Both the position numbers and the translations under genes were made by a program. Under the pieces are notes generated by a model. The model was not told where the DNA came from. It saw nothing but the letters and a program-made list of their open reading frames with translations, and did no database searches. 64,000 bases of DNA, taken from Lentzea guizhouensis. Its GTDB lineage: Bacteria > Actinomycetota > Actinomycetes > Mycobacteriales > Pseudonocardiaceae. This document shows, one piece after another, positions 63,493 through 64,000 of the stretch; position 1 is the stretch's first letter; each line of letters begins with the position of its first letter. Location of the stretch: positions 6,448,001 to 6,512,000 of the forward strand of contig NZ_CP016793.1 of the NCBI RefSeq assembly GCF_001701025.1, read 5' to 3'.

Positions 63493-64000
63493 ATGCCGAA
63501 CGCCGTCGCGCACACCGACGTGTCGCTTGTGGACGAACTCGTCCGCACGCAGTTCCCCCGGTGGCACGGCCTGCCGATCGTCCAGGTGGAGCACGGCGGC
63601 ACCAGCAACGCGATGTACCGGCTCGGCGACGAGCTCGCGGTGCGGCTGCCGCGGCTGGACTGGGCCAAGGACGAGGCCGTCAAGGAAGCCGCGACGGTGC
63701 CACTGGTCGCGCCGCACCTGCCGGTCGCGGTGCCGGAACCGCTCGCGCTGGGAAAGCCCATCGAGAGCTACCCGCACCGGTGGTCGGTGGTCCGGTGGCT
63801 CAGCGGTGACATCGCCGGCGTCGAGGACGTGGACGCAGACACCCCGGTCCGGCTCGCCGAACTGGTCCACGCGCTGCACGGGATCGACGCCACCGGCCGG
63901 CCGTGGACCACCTACCGCGGCCGCCTGGACGCCTCCGACAACGACGAGCCCGTGCGCGGCTGCATCGCCCAGCTCGGCGGCGACCCTCGGCTGGTCGCCA
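63493..64000 (+). CDS. Aminoglycoside phosphotransferase-family protein, N-terminal part
   Basis: ATG 63493 follows GGGGGAGAGA. The visible 169 residues match the N-lobe of APH-type kinases: I-V-Q-V-E-H-G-G-T-S-N-A-M-Y-R-L-G-D-E-L-A-V-R-L-P-R (nucleotide loop and probable ATP Lys/Arg region), E-A-A-T-V-P-L-V-A-P-H-L-P-V-A-V-P-E-P, then W-S-V-V-R-W-L-S-G and L-A-E-L-V-H-A-L-H. The catalytic H-G-D loop lies beyond the window. Such enzymes phosphorylate antibiotics or small metabolites. Being divergent from a PKS operon it might give self-resistance or tailor the product, but the family is broad and common outside clusters. Confidence 0.8.
   Translation, partial: MPNAVAHTDVSLVDELVRTQFPRWHGLPIVQVEHGGTSNAMYRLGDELAVRLPRLDWAKDEAVKEAATVPLVAPHLPVAVPEPLALGKPIESYPHRWSVVRWLSGDIAGVEDVDADTPVRLAELVHALHGIDATGRPWTTYRGRLDASDNDEPVRGCIAQLGGDPRLVA

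Overview
The window is high-GC actinobacterial DNA. GTG starts are frequent, stop/start codons often overlap (GTGA or ATGA), and the gene content includes ECF sigma/anti-sigma, CBM32-type secreted glycosidases, RHxDL leader peptides and modular type I PKS. The secreted proteins and PKS linkers suggest Pseudonocardiales (Lentzea/Saccharothrix/Amycolatopsis-like), but this is inference. No rRNA, tRNA, CRISPR array or insertion sequence was seen. Layout: 0-2.2 kb holds a fasciclin-domain gene, an RskA-type anti-sigma factor, a truncated ECF sigma factor and a truncated DUF4394 gene, the last two fused head to head at a short inverted repeat. 2.4-4.7 kb encodes two secreted low-complexity surface proteins; the second is frameshifted. 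4.9-6.8 kb is a graveyard: an iron box, the 3' end of a 2,3-dihydro-2,3-dihydroxybenzoate dehydrogenase, half an MFS exporter and a broken DAHP synthase, apparently remnants of a catechol siderophore locus. || 6.9-19.3 kb contains an epoxide-hydrolase-like enzyme; a TetR regulator with a divergent operon for an EAR/EPTP beta-propeller protein, a DUF5624-like protein and an MFS exporter; a NarL-type two-component system divergent from a secreted peptidase lipoprotein; and a STAND (NB-ARC-TPR) ATPase translationally coupled to a membrane protein with a TIR-like cytosolic domain. 19.4-29.3 kb is a polysaccharide-utilisation block: GH2, beta-helix and clan-A glycosidases, a DUF1996 protein and a LacI regulator. 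Four copies of a GAGAGCGCTCTC-type operator mark one local regulon. || 29.4-39.5 kb contains a membrane protein, a CPA1 Na+/H+ antiporter in an operon with MerR and thioredoxin, a putative HExxH metallopeptidase with an N-terminal segment like those of contractile-injection-system cargo, and an organosulfur set: two LLM monooxygenases, an RHIDL leader peptide, a polar amino-acid-type ABC transporter and a stand-alone winged-helix protein. || 39.5-63.3 kb is the 3' part of a modular PKS cluster on the minus strand: a four-module protein of about 6190 residues, then a final KS-AT-KR-ACP-TE protein. All five ATs have malonyl-type motifs (GHSxGE, HAFH). The DH domains are degenerate and the first KR is dead, so the predicted chain is a polyol with one keto group. 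There is no loading module, so upstream PKS genes must lie elsewhere. Three lesions interrupt the PKS frame, one of which removes the ACP4 phosphopantetheine serine. Four KS-AT linkers contain a translated hairpin-forming DNA repeat. A divergent phosphotransferase begins at the right edge.
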